From: an uncultured Candidatus Saccharibacteria bacterium
Lineage (GTDB): Bacteria; Patescibacteriota; Saccharimonadia; Saccharimonadales; Saccharimonadaceae
Direction of reading: 5' to 3'
NCBI GenBank assembly: GCA_947302355.1
Contig: CAMYUU010000001.1
Location: forward strand, 64,465 to 108,007
Length of the DNA: 43,543 nt
Position 1 is the first letter of the stretch. Each line of letters starts with the position of its first letter. Shown piece by piece: positions 15,351 through 23,593 of the stretch. The notes beneath the pieces are model-generated. The model searched no databases. It was given only the letters and a program-made list of their open reading frames with translations, and was not told the DNA's origin. The position numbers and the translations under genes were made by a program.

Positions 15351-17759
15351 TTACAATTCGCCCCAGTTCTTACCAGTTGTGACTTCGACTGCTAACTTGA
15401 TTTTGAGTTCTGGGGCGATGGTTTCCATTTTTTCTTTTAGGATTTTAGCAACTTCAGTTGCTATTTTTTCGTCGCATTCTACGATTAGAGAATCATGAAC
15501 TTGCATCACAAGTTCTGCATTTTTAGGTAAAGCTTGGTCGACGACAATCATAGCGCGTTTCATAAGATCGGCTTCGGTGCCTTGAATTGGCATATTCTGA
15601 GCGGCACGTTCGGCGGCTTGGCGGATTAAGTAATTTGAAGACTTAACATCGGGAGTGGGACGACGACGGCCATAATAAGTTTCGACATAGCCTTTTTCTT
15701 TGGCCTGTTTCAAAATATCTTCTAACTTTTGCTTAATTGGGGCTCGAAGTTCAAAGTAGTTATTAATAAACTGTTTAGCCTCACTAAAAGGCATCTTGGC
15801 GGCCTCAGAAAGGCCATTTATACTCATGCCATAAAGGATGCCGAAATTAATAACTTTAGCAGCGCGGCGCTGAGACTTAGTAACTTGATTCATGGGGACC
15901 TTGAAGGCCTCGGAGGCAGTCTTAGTGTGAATATCGATGTCGTGATTAAAATCATTTATCAGATTTTGATCTTTCGAGAGAATTGCGGCAAGACGTAGTT
16001 CGAACTGAGAATAATCCGCTGAAACCAGAACTTTGCCTTCAGGGGCAATAAAGCCAGTCCTGATTCTTTTTCCCTCTTCGGTACGAACTGGAATATTTTG
16101 AAGATTAGGGTCCTTGGAACTAAGGCGTCCAGTAGCAGTAACGTCTTGAGTAAAAGTCGTATGAATGCGGCCGGTTCGGTCGGCAAGTTCTGGCATGGGT
16201 ATGATATAAGTTGAAAGCAATTTGGCAGTTTCGCGGTATTTGGCAATCTTAGGAATAATCGGATGAGTATCTTGGAGCTTGTCTAACTCTTTAGCGCCAG
16301 TAGAAAATCCTCGAGTGGTTTTCTTAATTCCCTTTGTGGGAAGTTGTAGTTGCCCAAATAAAACTTCTGAGAGCTGGATGGGAGAATTAAGATTAAACTT
16401 AGTGCCAGCTAGCTGACAGATTTCCTCTTCTAATTCGCGAATTTCCGTCGTATATTCGTCGCGTAGATTAGCAAAATAGGCGCGGTCTATTAACATGCCC
16501 TTCTTTTCCATTTTGTATAAAACTGGAATTAAAGGCAAATCTAAGGTTTTATAAACATTGAAGAGTCTAGGTATTTTGGCTAGGGCTTTATACTGAGTTT
16601 TGTAAGCAGTCTTTAAGTCCATTGGATCGTAGAGGTCGGATTGACCACGGCTGAGCGGATTCAGTAAGAATTCTGCTTGGCCCAAATCCCAAAATGGATT
16701 ACCGCCTAGTACCTCCTTTGCAATTTTCTCGTTGTCGTGCATGTAAGCTTTAATATTCCAATCGATAATTAGATTATCTTGGTCGGGCAACGTTGTATCG
16801 GGCGTAGCTTCTGAATCTGTCGCCCCAGAATCGTCCTCGCGCGGTGGCTCCGTGGTTACAGGTACGCTAGTTGACGATGTGGCGGTATTGGATGTGGGAT
16901 TGATTGTTTCAACTTTACGGACAAGAGAATTAAATTCGAGCTTTTTAAGGCCGGCTATTACTTGGTCATGGTTAAAATGAAAATCAGGAATTTCAGAAAG
17001 ATTGACTGGCGCGTCAAACATGATTTTTGCAAGATCTCTTGAAAGGTATGCAGATTCTTTGCCGGCTTCAAGTTTGGCATGGACTGCGCCGGTGATTTTA
17101 TCGATATCACGATAAACGCCATCTAAATCGCCATGTGCATTGAGTAAAACTGCCGCAGTTTTTTCTCCGATACCTGGTACACCCGGAATATTATCTGAAG
17201 AATCACCTTTGAGAGCTTTAAAATCTAGGAACTGCGTCTTTTTGATACCATATTTAGCCTCTATTTCGGCTACGTTAATTTCTTCGATTTTAGAAAAACC
17301 TTTTAAAATTCTCCACATAAAAGTGTTCTCGTCCACGATTTGAAGCATATCCAAATCGGATGATATGATGTAGGTTTCGTAGTCACCGGACTTGTCAGCT
17401 TGCAAACTAAGGGTACCGATAATGTCATCTGCTTCGTAATTATCAATCTCAACGAAGCTCCAACCAAGATTATCCACTAACTCCTTAAGCAAAGGGATTT
17501 GAGTGTAAAAATCTTCACCTGGTTTAACGCGGCCGGCTTTATAATCTGGGTACAGTGCGCGACGTTTACTAGTTGAGGTTGGTGAGTCCCAGGCTACTAC
17601 GACTTTAGTGGGGTCGAGTTTATGGACGATTTCCATAGCGATAGCAGCAAATCCATAAACACCACCCGTAGGAGTGCCATCGGATAGACTGAGGGCACCC
17701 ATGGCGTAATATCCTCTATAGAAGACGGATTTTCCGTCAATCAAAACTAATCTTTTCAT
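15351..17759 (-). CDS. polA: DNA polymerase I, proofreading domain degenerate
   Basis: A repair and Okazaki-processing polymerase of 802 residues (E. coli PolA has 928). The N-terminal 5'-3' exonuclease domain is intact (LVLIDGKSVFYRGYYAM, then DNYEADDIIGTL and LKGDSSDNIPGVPGIGEKTA). A Ser/Thr/Pro/Asp-rich linker (about residues 290-330) leads to a shortened remnant of the 3'-5' exonuclease (IIDWNIKAYMHD, FWDLGQAEFLLNP) with no acidic catalytic triad visible. The polymerase domain has motif A DYSQFELRLAA, motif B RRAAKVINFGILYG and motif C MQVHDSLIVE. Loss of proofreading is known from several PolA lineages. The start is the only good ATG. Confidence 0.95.
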   Translation of the reverse strand: MKRLVLIDGKSVFYRGYYAMGALSLSDGTPTGGVYGFAAIAMEIVHKLDPTKVVVAWDSPTSTSKRRALYPDYKAGRVKPGEDFYTQIPLLKELVDNLGWSFVEIDNYEADDIIGTLSLQADKSGDYETYIISSDLDMLQIVDENTFMWRILKGFSKIEEINVAEIEAKYGIKKTQFLDFKALKGDSSDNIPGVPGIGEKTAAVLLNAHGDLDGVYRDIDKITGAVHAKLEAGKESAYLSRDLAKIMFDAPVNLSEIPDFHFNHDQVIAGLKKLEFNSLVRKVETINPTSNTATSSTSVPVTTEPPREDDSGATDSEATPDTTLPDQDNLIIDWNIKAYMHDNEKIAKEVLGGNPFWDLGQAEFLLNPLSRGQSDLYDPMDLKTAYKTQYKALAKIPRLFNVYKTLDLPLIPVLYKMEKKGMLIDRAYFANLRDEYTTEIRELEEEICQLAGTKFNLNSPIQLSEVLFGQLQLPTKGIKKTTRGFSTGAKELDKLQDTHPIIPKIAKYRETAKLLSTYIIPMPELADRTGRIHTTFTQDVTATGRLSSKDPNLQNIPVRTEEGKRIRTGFIAPEGKVLVSADYSQFELRLAAILSKDQNLINDFNHDIDIHTKTASEAFKVPMNQVTKSQRRAAKVINFGILYGMSINGLSEAAKMPFSEAKQFINNYFELRAPIKQKLEDILKQAKEKGYVETYYGRRRPTPDVKSSNYLIRQAAERAAQNMPIQGTEADLMKRAMIVVDQALPKNAELVMQVHDSLIVECDEKIATEVAKILKEKMETIAPELKIKLAVEVTTGKNWGEL

Positions 17760-17760
17760 T

Positions 17761-18195
17761 TTACAATCCTATATATTCACGCCCAATTCTGCGCGAAAGT
17801 AATTGTTTAATAACTACTAATACCTTTGGGACATTATCACACGTACCATATTCGCATACCTCAATGGTATCTTCAGTGTCTAATTTTAATGATTCCGTGT
17901 TTATTCCCTCATAGATCATCACTGAGCGGTTTACGGAGTCATCATTGAATCCTTCATCTTCAACTAGTATTTTATCATCGTATACATAGTAGGTGGTGCG
18001 CACCTTAGTGTGGTAATTGCTAGATACGGAAAACTTGTAACCTTCTGGGACCGTCGCAGAGACTTCACTATTCATCATATTAATGAAAGTGTAAATTAAA
18101 ATAGCAATGCAGATACCAGCTAATCCCCAGAGGGCATAACGCATGATGTTGCCTTTTTTGTAGGCTACATTTGATAATCTAGCAATATCAGTCAA
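17761..18195 (-). CDS. Single-pass membrane protein of unknown function
   Basis: One transmembrane helix (YALWGLAGICIAILIYTFINMM) follows a short basic N-terminus, then about 100 residues outside with beta-like pattern (YKFSVSSNYHTKVRTTYYVYDDKILVEDEG) and a CEYGTCDN pair of Cys that could form a disulfide. I recognise no family. A TTG start at 18195 has GGAGG 8 bases upstream and overlaps the kinase stop by 8 bases. The alternative ATG 18144 (MRYALWG) has AAAGG upstream and would give 127 residues. Its stop is one base from the polA start, so it is probably co-transcribed with polA from the kinase promoter. Confidence 0.6.
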   Translation of the reverse strand: MTDIARLSNVAYKKGNIMRYALWGLAGICIAILIYTFINMMNSEVSATVPEGYKFSVSSNYHTKVRTTYYVYDDKILVEDEGFNDDSVNRSVMIYEGINTESLKLDTEDTIEVCEYGTCDNVPKVLVVIKQLLSRRIGREYIGL

Positions 18196-18757
18196 AGCTA
18201 ATTTCCTCCAATATTTTGTCGATGTTTTGATATAGTTCTGATTCTGTACCGTTGTTTAAAATGTAATAGTCTGCAGATGCAATTGGGCCACCCTTTTCGA
18301 GATTTTCAATTTCACTACGATCACGCTCGCGAATTGCTTCAGCATCAAATGATCTCGCGGCGCGTTTGGCCACGCGTTCGTAGCGTTTTTTGCGATCAAC
18401 TACAATAGCAAGAAAGGTAATTTTGCCTGGAAACTCATGCCTTAATGTCTTGTATTCGGTCCAGGAGTAGACGCCATCCAAGATAATACGTTTTTGGCCG
18501 GCAGCAATTAAATCTTTTGCTTCATTAATTACTTGGCGCACGACCCAATCCTTACCCTCTTTTTCGCGAATCTCTTCTCGGAACTTTTTTTCAGATTCGC
18601 CATCCTCAGAGCGTTCTATACCCCGCTTTTCCATTTCTTTATAAATCATTCCACCAAAGTAAATTTTTGGATAACCCTTTTCCGTAAGATAATCCACCAC
18701 AACGGATTTGCCGCTTCCACTCATTCCTACTATGGCTAGCATTTTTACGTTGTCCAT
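18188..18757 (-). CDS. P-loop nucleotide kinase related to dephospho-CoA/adenylate kinases
   Basis: A protein of 189 residues with Walker A VGMSGSGKSVVVDYL at the N-terminus, a DGVYSWTEYKTLRHEFPG segment in the Walker B region, and an Arg-rich lid (KRYERVAKRAARSFDAEAIRERDRSE). The architecture is that of CoaE/AAA_18-type kinases. ADYYILNNGT near the end matches the CoaE 'A-D-x-V-I-x-N-x-G' motif. The substrate is not certain. Start 18757 is chosen because a TATAAT box (18764-18769, minus strand) ends 6 bases before this ATG. The -10 box overlaps the stop of the lipid kinase gene upstream. Confidence 0.75.
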   Translation of the reverse strand: MDNVKMLAIVGMSGSGKSVVVDYLTEKGYPKIYFGGMIYKEMEKRGIERSEDGESEKKFREEIREKEGKDWVVRQVINEAKDLIAAGQKRIILDGVYSWTEYKTLRHEFPGKITFLAIVVDRKKRYERVAKRAARSFDAEAIRERDRSEIENLEKGGPIASADYYILNNGTESELYQNIDKILEEISFD

Positions 18758-18764
18758 AGAGAAA

Positions 18765-19685
18765 TTATAACACAATAACCTCTAAATATTGCTCTGCTTT
18801 CTTGATTTCGATTTTGTTTACTTTTTCTAGATTAATACTTTCACCCTCGGCTTGCAGTGTAATGTCTGCCGGCTGAAAAAAATCAATGATATCACCTCTG
18901 GTTGATTCGCCGGGTACATGGTACAAAATACTAGTCGCCATCATCTTGAAAAGTCGCCAAAAACTGATTAGGCGATAGGTATTACTGGTGAATGTTTTAG
19001 GTTTAAGATAATCATCACCACCCCGCATAACTCTAGCTAGGAAGCGGCCGTTAACCGCAATGTAGTCCGATGTTTTGGTGGGTGCTTTTTCTCCATTAAA
19101 CCTAAATTCTGGAAGAAAAATCTTGCGGTGACGGTTTTTAAAATACCATTTTGCAATCACAATATAGGAACCGATTCTGCGACCAAAGGTTGTTTTTAGC
19201 TTCTTGCGCATTTCGGGCTCGTCATAGATTTTGACTGATTCAGCGGTCATACCAATAGTGACGTAGCAGGTGGCAAATCTTATCATTTTGTCGTCTACGT
19301 GTATTTCCAAAGGGTATAGTTTTTCGACATGGGCTTTAGTACTAAAAATATCTTCAAATTGATTGACTCCAAGCGTACGTGAGAGGTCATTGAAATTACC
19401 ATATGGTAATACTGCAATTTTAGCATTTACTCTTGATTTCAAGATTGCATTAATAGCAATTAGGCTAGTAGCGTCGCCGCCAGCCGTAATAATCAAATCA
19501 TCATCCTTTATGATTTTTGATAGCTTATGGATATTTTCATCTATATTTGTATTTTCGATTTCATATTTCCCTACTAAGTAGCCATTTAATTTGGCGGTCT
19601 TAGACAAGACTTCCTGTTTTACACTCTCATAACGTGAGGAACGTGGATTATAGATGACTAGGATGCGTTTCACTTTAGATTCCAT
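18765..19685 (-). CDS. Diacylglycerol/lipid kinase family protein
   Basis: A DAGK-catalytic-domain protein of about 306 residues. Family motifs are IYNPRSSRYE at the start, the nucleotide loop LIITAGGDATSLIAIN (usually GGDGT, here GGDAT) and LPYGNFNDLSRTLGV (usually PxGTxNDFAR). A C-terminal beta domain follows, ending near the DITLQAEGESINLEKVNKIEI stretch. It would phosphorylate a lipid at the inner membrane face. The replaced Gly in GGDGT and the missing Thr of GTxND leave activity uncertain. Start 19685 (MESKVKRILVIYNP) overlaps the stop of the upstream gene by 11 bases; a longer frame to 19745 would lie inside that gene. Translation is probably coupled. Confidence 0.78.
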   Translation of the reverse strand: MESKVKRILVIYNPRSSRYESVKQEVLSKTAKLNGYLVGKYEIENTNIDENIHKLSKIIKDDDLIITAGGDATSLIAINAILKSRVNAKIAVLPYGNFNDLSRTLGVNQFEDIFSTKAHVEKLYPLEIHVDDKMIRFATCYVTIGMTAESVKIYDEPEMRKKLKTTFGRRIGSYIVIAKWYFKNRHRKIFLPEFRFNGEKAPTKTSDYIAVNGRFLARVMRGGDDYLKPKTFTSNTYRLISFWRLFKMMATSILYHVPGESTRGDIIDFFQPADITLQAEGESINLEKVNKIEIKKAEQYLEVIVL

Positions 19686-20136
19686 CAAAGGATGGCAATA
19701 GCCATTGAAGTATTGCGTAGGCGGCGGCGTATGCCGCAAGTCCAATTACAATTTCAAGTATGCGACGCTTGGCGGTACGGGTTTTTTCTTCATTGCCACC
19801 AGCTGTGAGATATTGAATGCCGACAATAGTAATACCAACCACCCCTAAGACGCCTACCCCTATGCTCATGATGTTTACTACTAGTTTTAGAATATCAATA
19901 ATACTAGAGCCGTTGCCGTCGTCGCAAACTTGGTTGCCTTGGCCAAGGATGGCGGTAGAGACACATCTATCCCCATCTTTGTTCTGGCTCTCTTTTTTAT
20001 TCTGTCCTTGAGTTTGGGTTTGAGTTTGGGTTTGAGTTTTTCCTTGAGCTTTATCAGAATCAATTGCGGATGAATTTATAGGGGCTAGAAAAGAAAATCC
20101 AATTACCGCTAGTACTACGAATAGTGTTTTTTTCAT
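19675..20136 (-). CDS. TrbC/VirB2-like small membrane protein with (Thr-Gln) repeat
   Basis: A protein of 153 residues: signal peptide (KKTLFVVLAVIGFSFLAPINSSA), a KTQTQTQTQTQGQNKKES low-complexity stretch, a CVSTAILGQGNQVC pair of Cys, then two hydrophobic helices around LTAGGNEEKTRTAKRRILE. The two-helix hairpin with a short basic loop is the layout of VirB2/TrbC pilins, and such proteins are frequent in Saccharibacteria. The TQ stretch is encoded by a 12-base tandem repeat (about 20008-20040). AGGAGG 5 bases before the ATG supports the start. It leads into the lipid kinase gene with an 11-base overlap. No other type IV secretion gene is in the window. Confidence 0.7.
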   Translation of the reverse strand: MKKTLFVVLAVIGFSFLAPINSSAIDSDKAQGKTQTQTQTQTQGQNKKESQNKDGDRCVSTAILGQGNQVCDDGNGSSIIDILKLVVNIMSIGVGVLGVVGITIVGIQYLTAGGNEEKTRTAKRRILEIVIGLAAYAAAYAILQWLLPSFDGI

Positions 20137-20145
20137 TGATGCCTC

Positions 20146-21120
20146 CTACCTTAAATATTCGTGTAATTTTTTGGTTTCTTTATTTTTACGCAACTTAGAG
20201 AGCGCTTTAGCTTCAATCTGCCTGATGCGCTCACGAGTGACGTCAAATTCCGCACCTACTTCTTCGAGGGTATGGGAACGCCCGCCGCCAATACCAAACC
20301 TCAATCTAATGATTTTTTGTTCTCGCTCAGTAAGCGTAGAGATTATTTCAGATAGCTGCTCTTTAAGGATTTGATTAGCTGCTGAATCTTCGGGACTGTC
20401 GCGTTCTTCGTCTTCGACGAAATCACCGAGTACAGAATCTTCGTCATCACCTTCGCGTCCTACGGAAGCATCTAGTGATGCAATATCTTGCTTGATGCGC
20501 ATAACGTAGTCAATCTTTTCGGGCTCTAGGCCGAGTTCGGCGGCGATTTCTTCGTTGGTTGGCTCGCGGTTGAGTTCTGAGGTAAGCTTACGAGATGTTC
20601 TTAGGACCTTATTAATGGTCTCTACCATGTGAACAGGAATACGAATGGTACGAGCCTGGTCGGCAATGGCTCTAGTGATGGCTTGGCGAACCCACCAAGT
20701 GGCATAGGTCGAGAATTTGAAACCTTTATCTGGGTCGAATTTTTCGACAGCTCGGAGCAAGCCGGTGTTTCCCTCTTGGATTAAATCAAGAAAGTCTAAA
20801 CCACGGCCACCATAGCGTTTAGCGATGGAAACAACTAGACGCATGTTGCTTTCAACCATTTTGTCTTTGGCTTTTTTGTCGCCTTTAACAATTCTTTGGG
20901 CTAGGTCTGCTTCTTCTTCTGGGGTGAGCAACGGAATTTTGCCAATTTCTCTTAGATATAAGCGAACTGAATCGTCGGCAAATGCATCAACATTTTCTGG
21001 CGTGATGGCCAGCTCTTCATCAGAAAGCTCTTCTTCCTTTTCTAGGTCCCCAGACCCTGGTTCATCGATATCTAATGGCAAATCTTTTGCATTCAAAATA
21101 TCGTCTTTTTTAGCGCTCAT
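20146..21120 (-). CDS. rpoD: Primary RNA polymerase sigma factor, compact sigma70
   Basis: A housekeeping sigma factor of 324 residues. Region 1.1 is absent; region 1.2 ([21 protein letters not shown]) starts near residue 47. Region 2 has [27 protein letters not shown] and [17 protein letters not shown], which read the -10 box. Region 3 has [14 protein letters not shown], and region 4 the helix-turn-helix [28 protein letters not shown]. The acidic loop [17 protein letters not shown] lies between regions 3 and 4. A TATACT box ends 7 bases before the ATG, with TTGCTA 17 bases upstream of it, so its own mRNA is probably leaderless. This factor would recognise the many TGnTATAAT sites in the window. 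Confidence 0.95.
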   Translation of the reverse strand: MSAKKDDILNAKDLPLDIDEPGSGDLEKEEELSDEELAITPENVDAFADDSVRLYLREIGKIPLLTPEEEADLAQRIVKGDKKAKDKMVESNMRLVVSIAKRYGGRGLDFLDLIQEGNTGLLRAVEKFDPDKGFKFSTYATWWVRQAITRAIADQARTIRIPVHMVETINKVLRTSRKLTSELNREPTNEEIAAELGLEPEKIDYVMRIKQDIASLDASVGREGDDEDSVLGDFVEDEERDSPEDSAANQILKEQLSEIISTLTEREQKIIRLRFGIGGGRSHTLEEVGAEFDVTRERIRQIEAKALSKLRKNKETKKLHEYLR

Positions 21121-21192
21121 TAAAGTAAGTATAATCTATTTTTGGGGATTTAGCAAGAGAAAAAGTATAATCTTTGCACCGTCAAATTCATG

Positions 21193-23553
21193 CTAAGGTT
21201 GGACTAGAGTGAATGATTTGCCACTAAGAGGAGCGATGTAGGTTGACGAGGTTTTGCCATATAGTCTAGAAGTAGTATTTGTGATTGGCCCCGTAGTAGT
21301 TCCGTCATTAGTCTTTGGAATAGTAACAGACCAGGTGGTGGCAGAGTAGCCGGCATCTCTGAACATATAGTTCATATTCGTTACACTGGAGGTGTTCCAA
21401 GAAGAGAGATTGAGAGTAAAGGCCGTGGCGGAGTAGCCAGCAGAGCGGAACATATAGGACATATTCGTCACGCTAGCAGTGTTCCAGGAAGAGAGATCTA
21501 GGGTGAAGGTGGTAGCGGAGTAGCCAGCATAGGAGAACATCCAGGCCATGTCCGTTACACTAGAAGTATCCCAGTCAGAAAGATCTAAAGTGAATGTGGT
21601 GGCGGAGTAGCCGGCATAATTGAACATGTCCCTCATATATGTGACACTAGAGGTGTTCCAAGAAGAGAGGTCTAAAGTGAATGTGGTGGCGGAGTAGCCG
21701 GCAGAGGAGAACATACTGCCCATGTCCGTTACACTAGAAGTATCCCAGTCGGAAAGGTCTAAAGTGAATGTGGTGGCGTCGTGTCCGGCAGAGGAGAACA
21801 TACTAACCACATTCGGCGCACTAGACAAATCCCAGTCGGACAAGTCTAAAACAAATGAAGACGCATCGTTGCCAGTGTCAAAAAACATTTGGTACATGCT
21901 CGTCACGCTAGAAGTATTCCAAGAAGAAAGATCTAGAGAGAAGGTGGTGGCGGAGTAGCCAGCGCCTTCGAACATAAAACTCATATCCGTCACGCTGGAA
22001 GTATCCCAAGAAGAAAGGTTGCCAATAGACCAAGTGGTGGCGGAATAGCCGGCATTGTAGAACATGGTTCTCATATCTGTAACACTAGCAGTGTTCCAGG
22101 AAGAGAGATCTAGTGTGAAGGTGGTGGCGGAGTAGCCAGCGGCTTCGAACATAAAACTCATATCCGTTACGCTGGAAGTATCCCAGGAAGAAAGGTTACC
22201 AATAGACCAGGTGATGGCGCTGTAGCCGGCAGAGGAGAACATATAACTCATATCGGTTACATTGGAAGTATCCCAGGAAGAAAGGTCTAGAGTGAAGGTG
22301 GCAGCGGAGGAGCCGGCAGAGGAGAACATATAACTCATATCGGTTACATTGGAAGTATCCCAGGAAGAAAGGTCTAGAGTGAAGGTGGCAGCGGAGGAGC
22401 CGGCAGAGCGGAACATTTGCGACATATTGGTCACGTTAGAAGTATCCCAGTCAGAAATGCCGGTAACCCCGGAAAAGCTGTTAATAAAGTAAAACATAAA
22501 CGATGAGTCAGGAGACAAGAAGACTTGTTCGCCTTCCGTATAGAAATGCATAATACCAGCATCATTGGTATTATCAAAAACGGCATAGATTGGCTTTTTT
22601 GAATCTGAGGTTGAGATAGTGTTTTTCTCACTTGGTATAAAACCAGTTGGAGCGGAAGTCTTAGTGTGGACGGTGATAGTTTTAATATATTCATCATATC
22701 CGTACTCCCAGTCGTAATCACTATCTGGATCAAACTCTGGTGTTATTGTGGTTTCTTCCCCGTTTACAACTGTAGCAGCTAAAGACTTTAGTTTGGCATT
22801 TACAGTTTTGCCAGTATCTAATATAGCAGGGTTAGCAATAGGCTTAGCATGATCGCTAGGATGAACCAAGGTGTAAATCACTTGTCCAGTATAAGTATCT
22901 GCTGGTTGAGTTTTTGAAATATAGGCTGCATAGGTGGTAGTTAGTTTTACTCCGCCAGTAGTGGTAGTCATATCGGTAACAGAGTTTTTATGAGCTACTT
23001 TAGTGTATTCGTTTGGGACTACGTGATACTGAGTAAAACTAGCATCTGCTCCACCAGTAGTATTTGGTGCAGAATCAATAGTTAAGGCATTAGTACCGGT
23101 AGTATCACCAGAATCTTGTGTAATAGCTAGTTTCATAGCCCAGTTAGAAATATCAGGATTACCCGGAGCGGTAGCAAGACCAGTGTCTATTACGGCATTA
23201 TTGGAACTAGTGGTTCCTACTAGTTTATTACTATTAGTTTCTCCTATCTCATTTCCTGTATATCCTGCAGCATAGATAGCAAAGCCATTATTGTCATTAC
23301 AGAAAGTATGAAGAGTGGTAGTACCAATATTAGCTTGATAGGTACCGTTAGTAATATTGGCATTGTGAGAATTCATGCCAGTGCCGCTCATAGTACAGGA
23401 AACTGGGACGGTTATATTAATTTCATCTACTACAGAGTCGTCTGCAGAGACGGTGGAAGAGGATAATACTAGACCCGAAAGAAAGGTAACAGCAATAAGA
23501 CCACCTAGCATGTATCCTAGATTTATATTTAGTTTTCTTTCTTTGCGACTCAT
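21193..23553 (-). CDS. DUF285 (BspA-like) surface protein, downstream paralog
   Basis: A secreted protein of 786 residues. A basic N-terminus and hydrophobic helix end at SSSTVSA, a probable cleavage site. Residues about 45-300 form a domain shared with the upstream paralog (CTMSGTGMNSHNANITNGTY, CNDNNGFAIYAAGYTGN). From about 365 there are 13 repeats of about 29 residues with the DUF285 pattern LSSWDTSNVTDMSYMFSSAG, known from lactobacilli, mycoplasmas and other host-associated bacteria. The last 45 residues have no repeat or anchor. Two neighbouring repeats (about 22240-22400) are almost identical at DNA level, with an 87-base period. AAAGG and a TATAAT box (23574-23579) lie upstream, so it can be expressed apart from the paralog. 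A role in adhesion to the host cell is inference. Confidence 0.85.
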   Translation of the reverse strand: MSRKERKLNINLGYMLGGLIAVTFLSGLVLSSSTVSADDSVVDEINITVPVSCTMSGTGMNSHNANITNGTYQANIGTTTLHTFCNDNNGFAIYAAGYTGNEIGETNSNKLVGTTSSNNAVIDTGLATAPGNPDISNWAMKLAITQDSGDTTGTNALTIDSAPNTTGGADASFTQYHVVPNEYTKVAHKNSVTDMTTTTGGVKLTTTYAAYISKTQPADTYTGQVIYTLVHPSDHAKPIANPAILDTGKTVNAKLKSLAATVVNGEETTITPEFDPDSDYDWEYGYDEYIKTITVHTKTSAPTGFIPSEKNTISTSDSKKPIYAVFDNTNDAGIMHFYTEGEQVFLSPDSSFMFYFINSFSGVTGISDWDTSNVTNMSQMFRSAGSSAATFTLDLSSWDTSNVTDMSYMFSSAGSSAATFTLDLSSWDTSNVTDMSYMFSSAGYSAITWSIGNLSSWDTSSVTDMSFMFEAAGYSATTFTLDLSSWNTASVTDMRTMFYNAGYSATTWSIGNLSSWDTSSVTDMSFMFEGAGYSATTFSLDLSSWNTSSVTSMYQMFFDTGNDASSFVLDLSDWDLSSAPNVVSMFSSAGHDATTFTLDLSDWDTSSVTDMGSMFSSAGYSATTFTLDLSSWNTSSVTYMRDMFNYAGYSATTFTLDLSDWDTSSVTDMAWMFSYAGYSATTFTLDLSSWNTASVTNMSYMFRSAGYSATAFTLNLSSWNTSSVTNMNYMFRDAGYSATTWSVTIPKTNDGTTTGPITNTTSRLYGKTSSTYIAPLSGKSFTLVQP
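22240..22405. repeat. Near-exact tandem 87-base repeats in the DUF285 array
   Basis: The unit around ATATAACTCATATCGGTTAC at 22241 recurs at 22328 with an 87-base period (29 codons) and no visible change over nearly the whole unit. This indicates recent duplication and scope for repeat-number change without loss of frame. Confidence 0.75.
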
Positions 23554-23593
23554 TTCGTGTATTACCTTTTGTTATTATAATTGTTAAACATTT

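Noticed and set aside
16810-16890. A further palindromic element in the polA linker, because the residues PVTTEPPRED resemble the translated A elements
   Set aside because: No inverted arms were found around it and the core order is missing. A Ser/Thr/Pro-rich linker explains it better.
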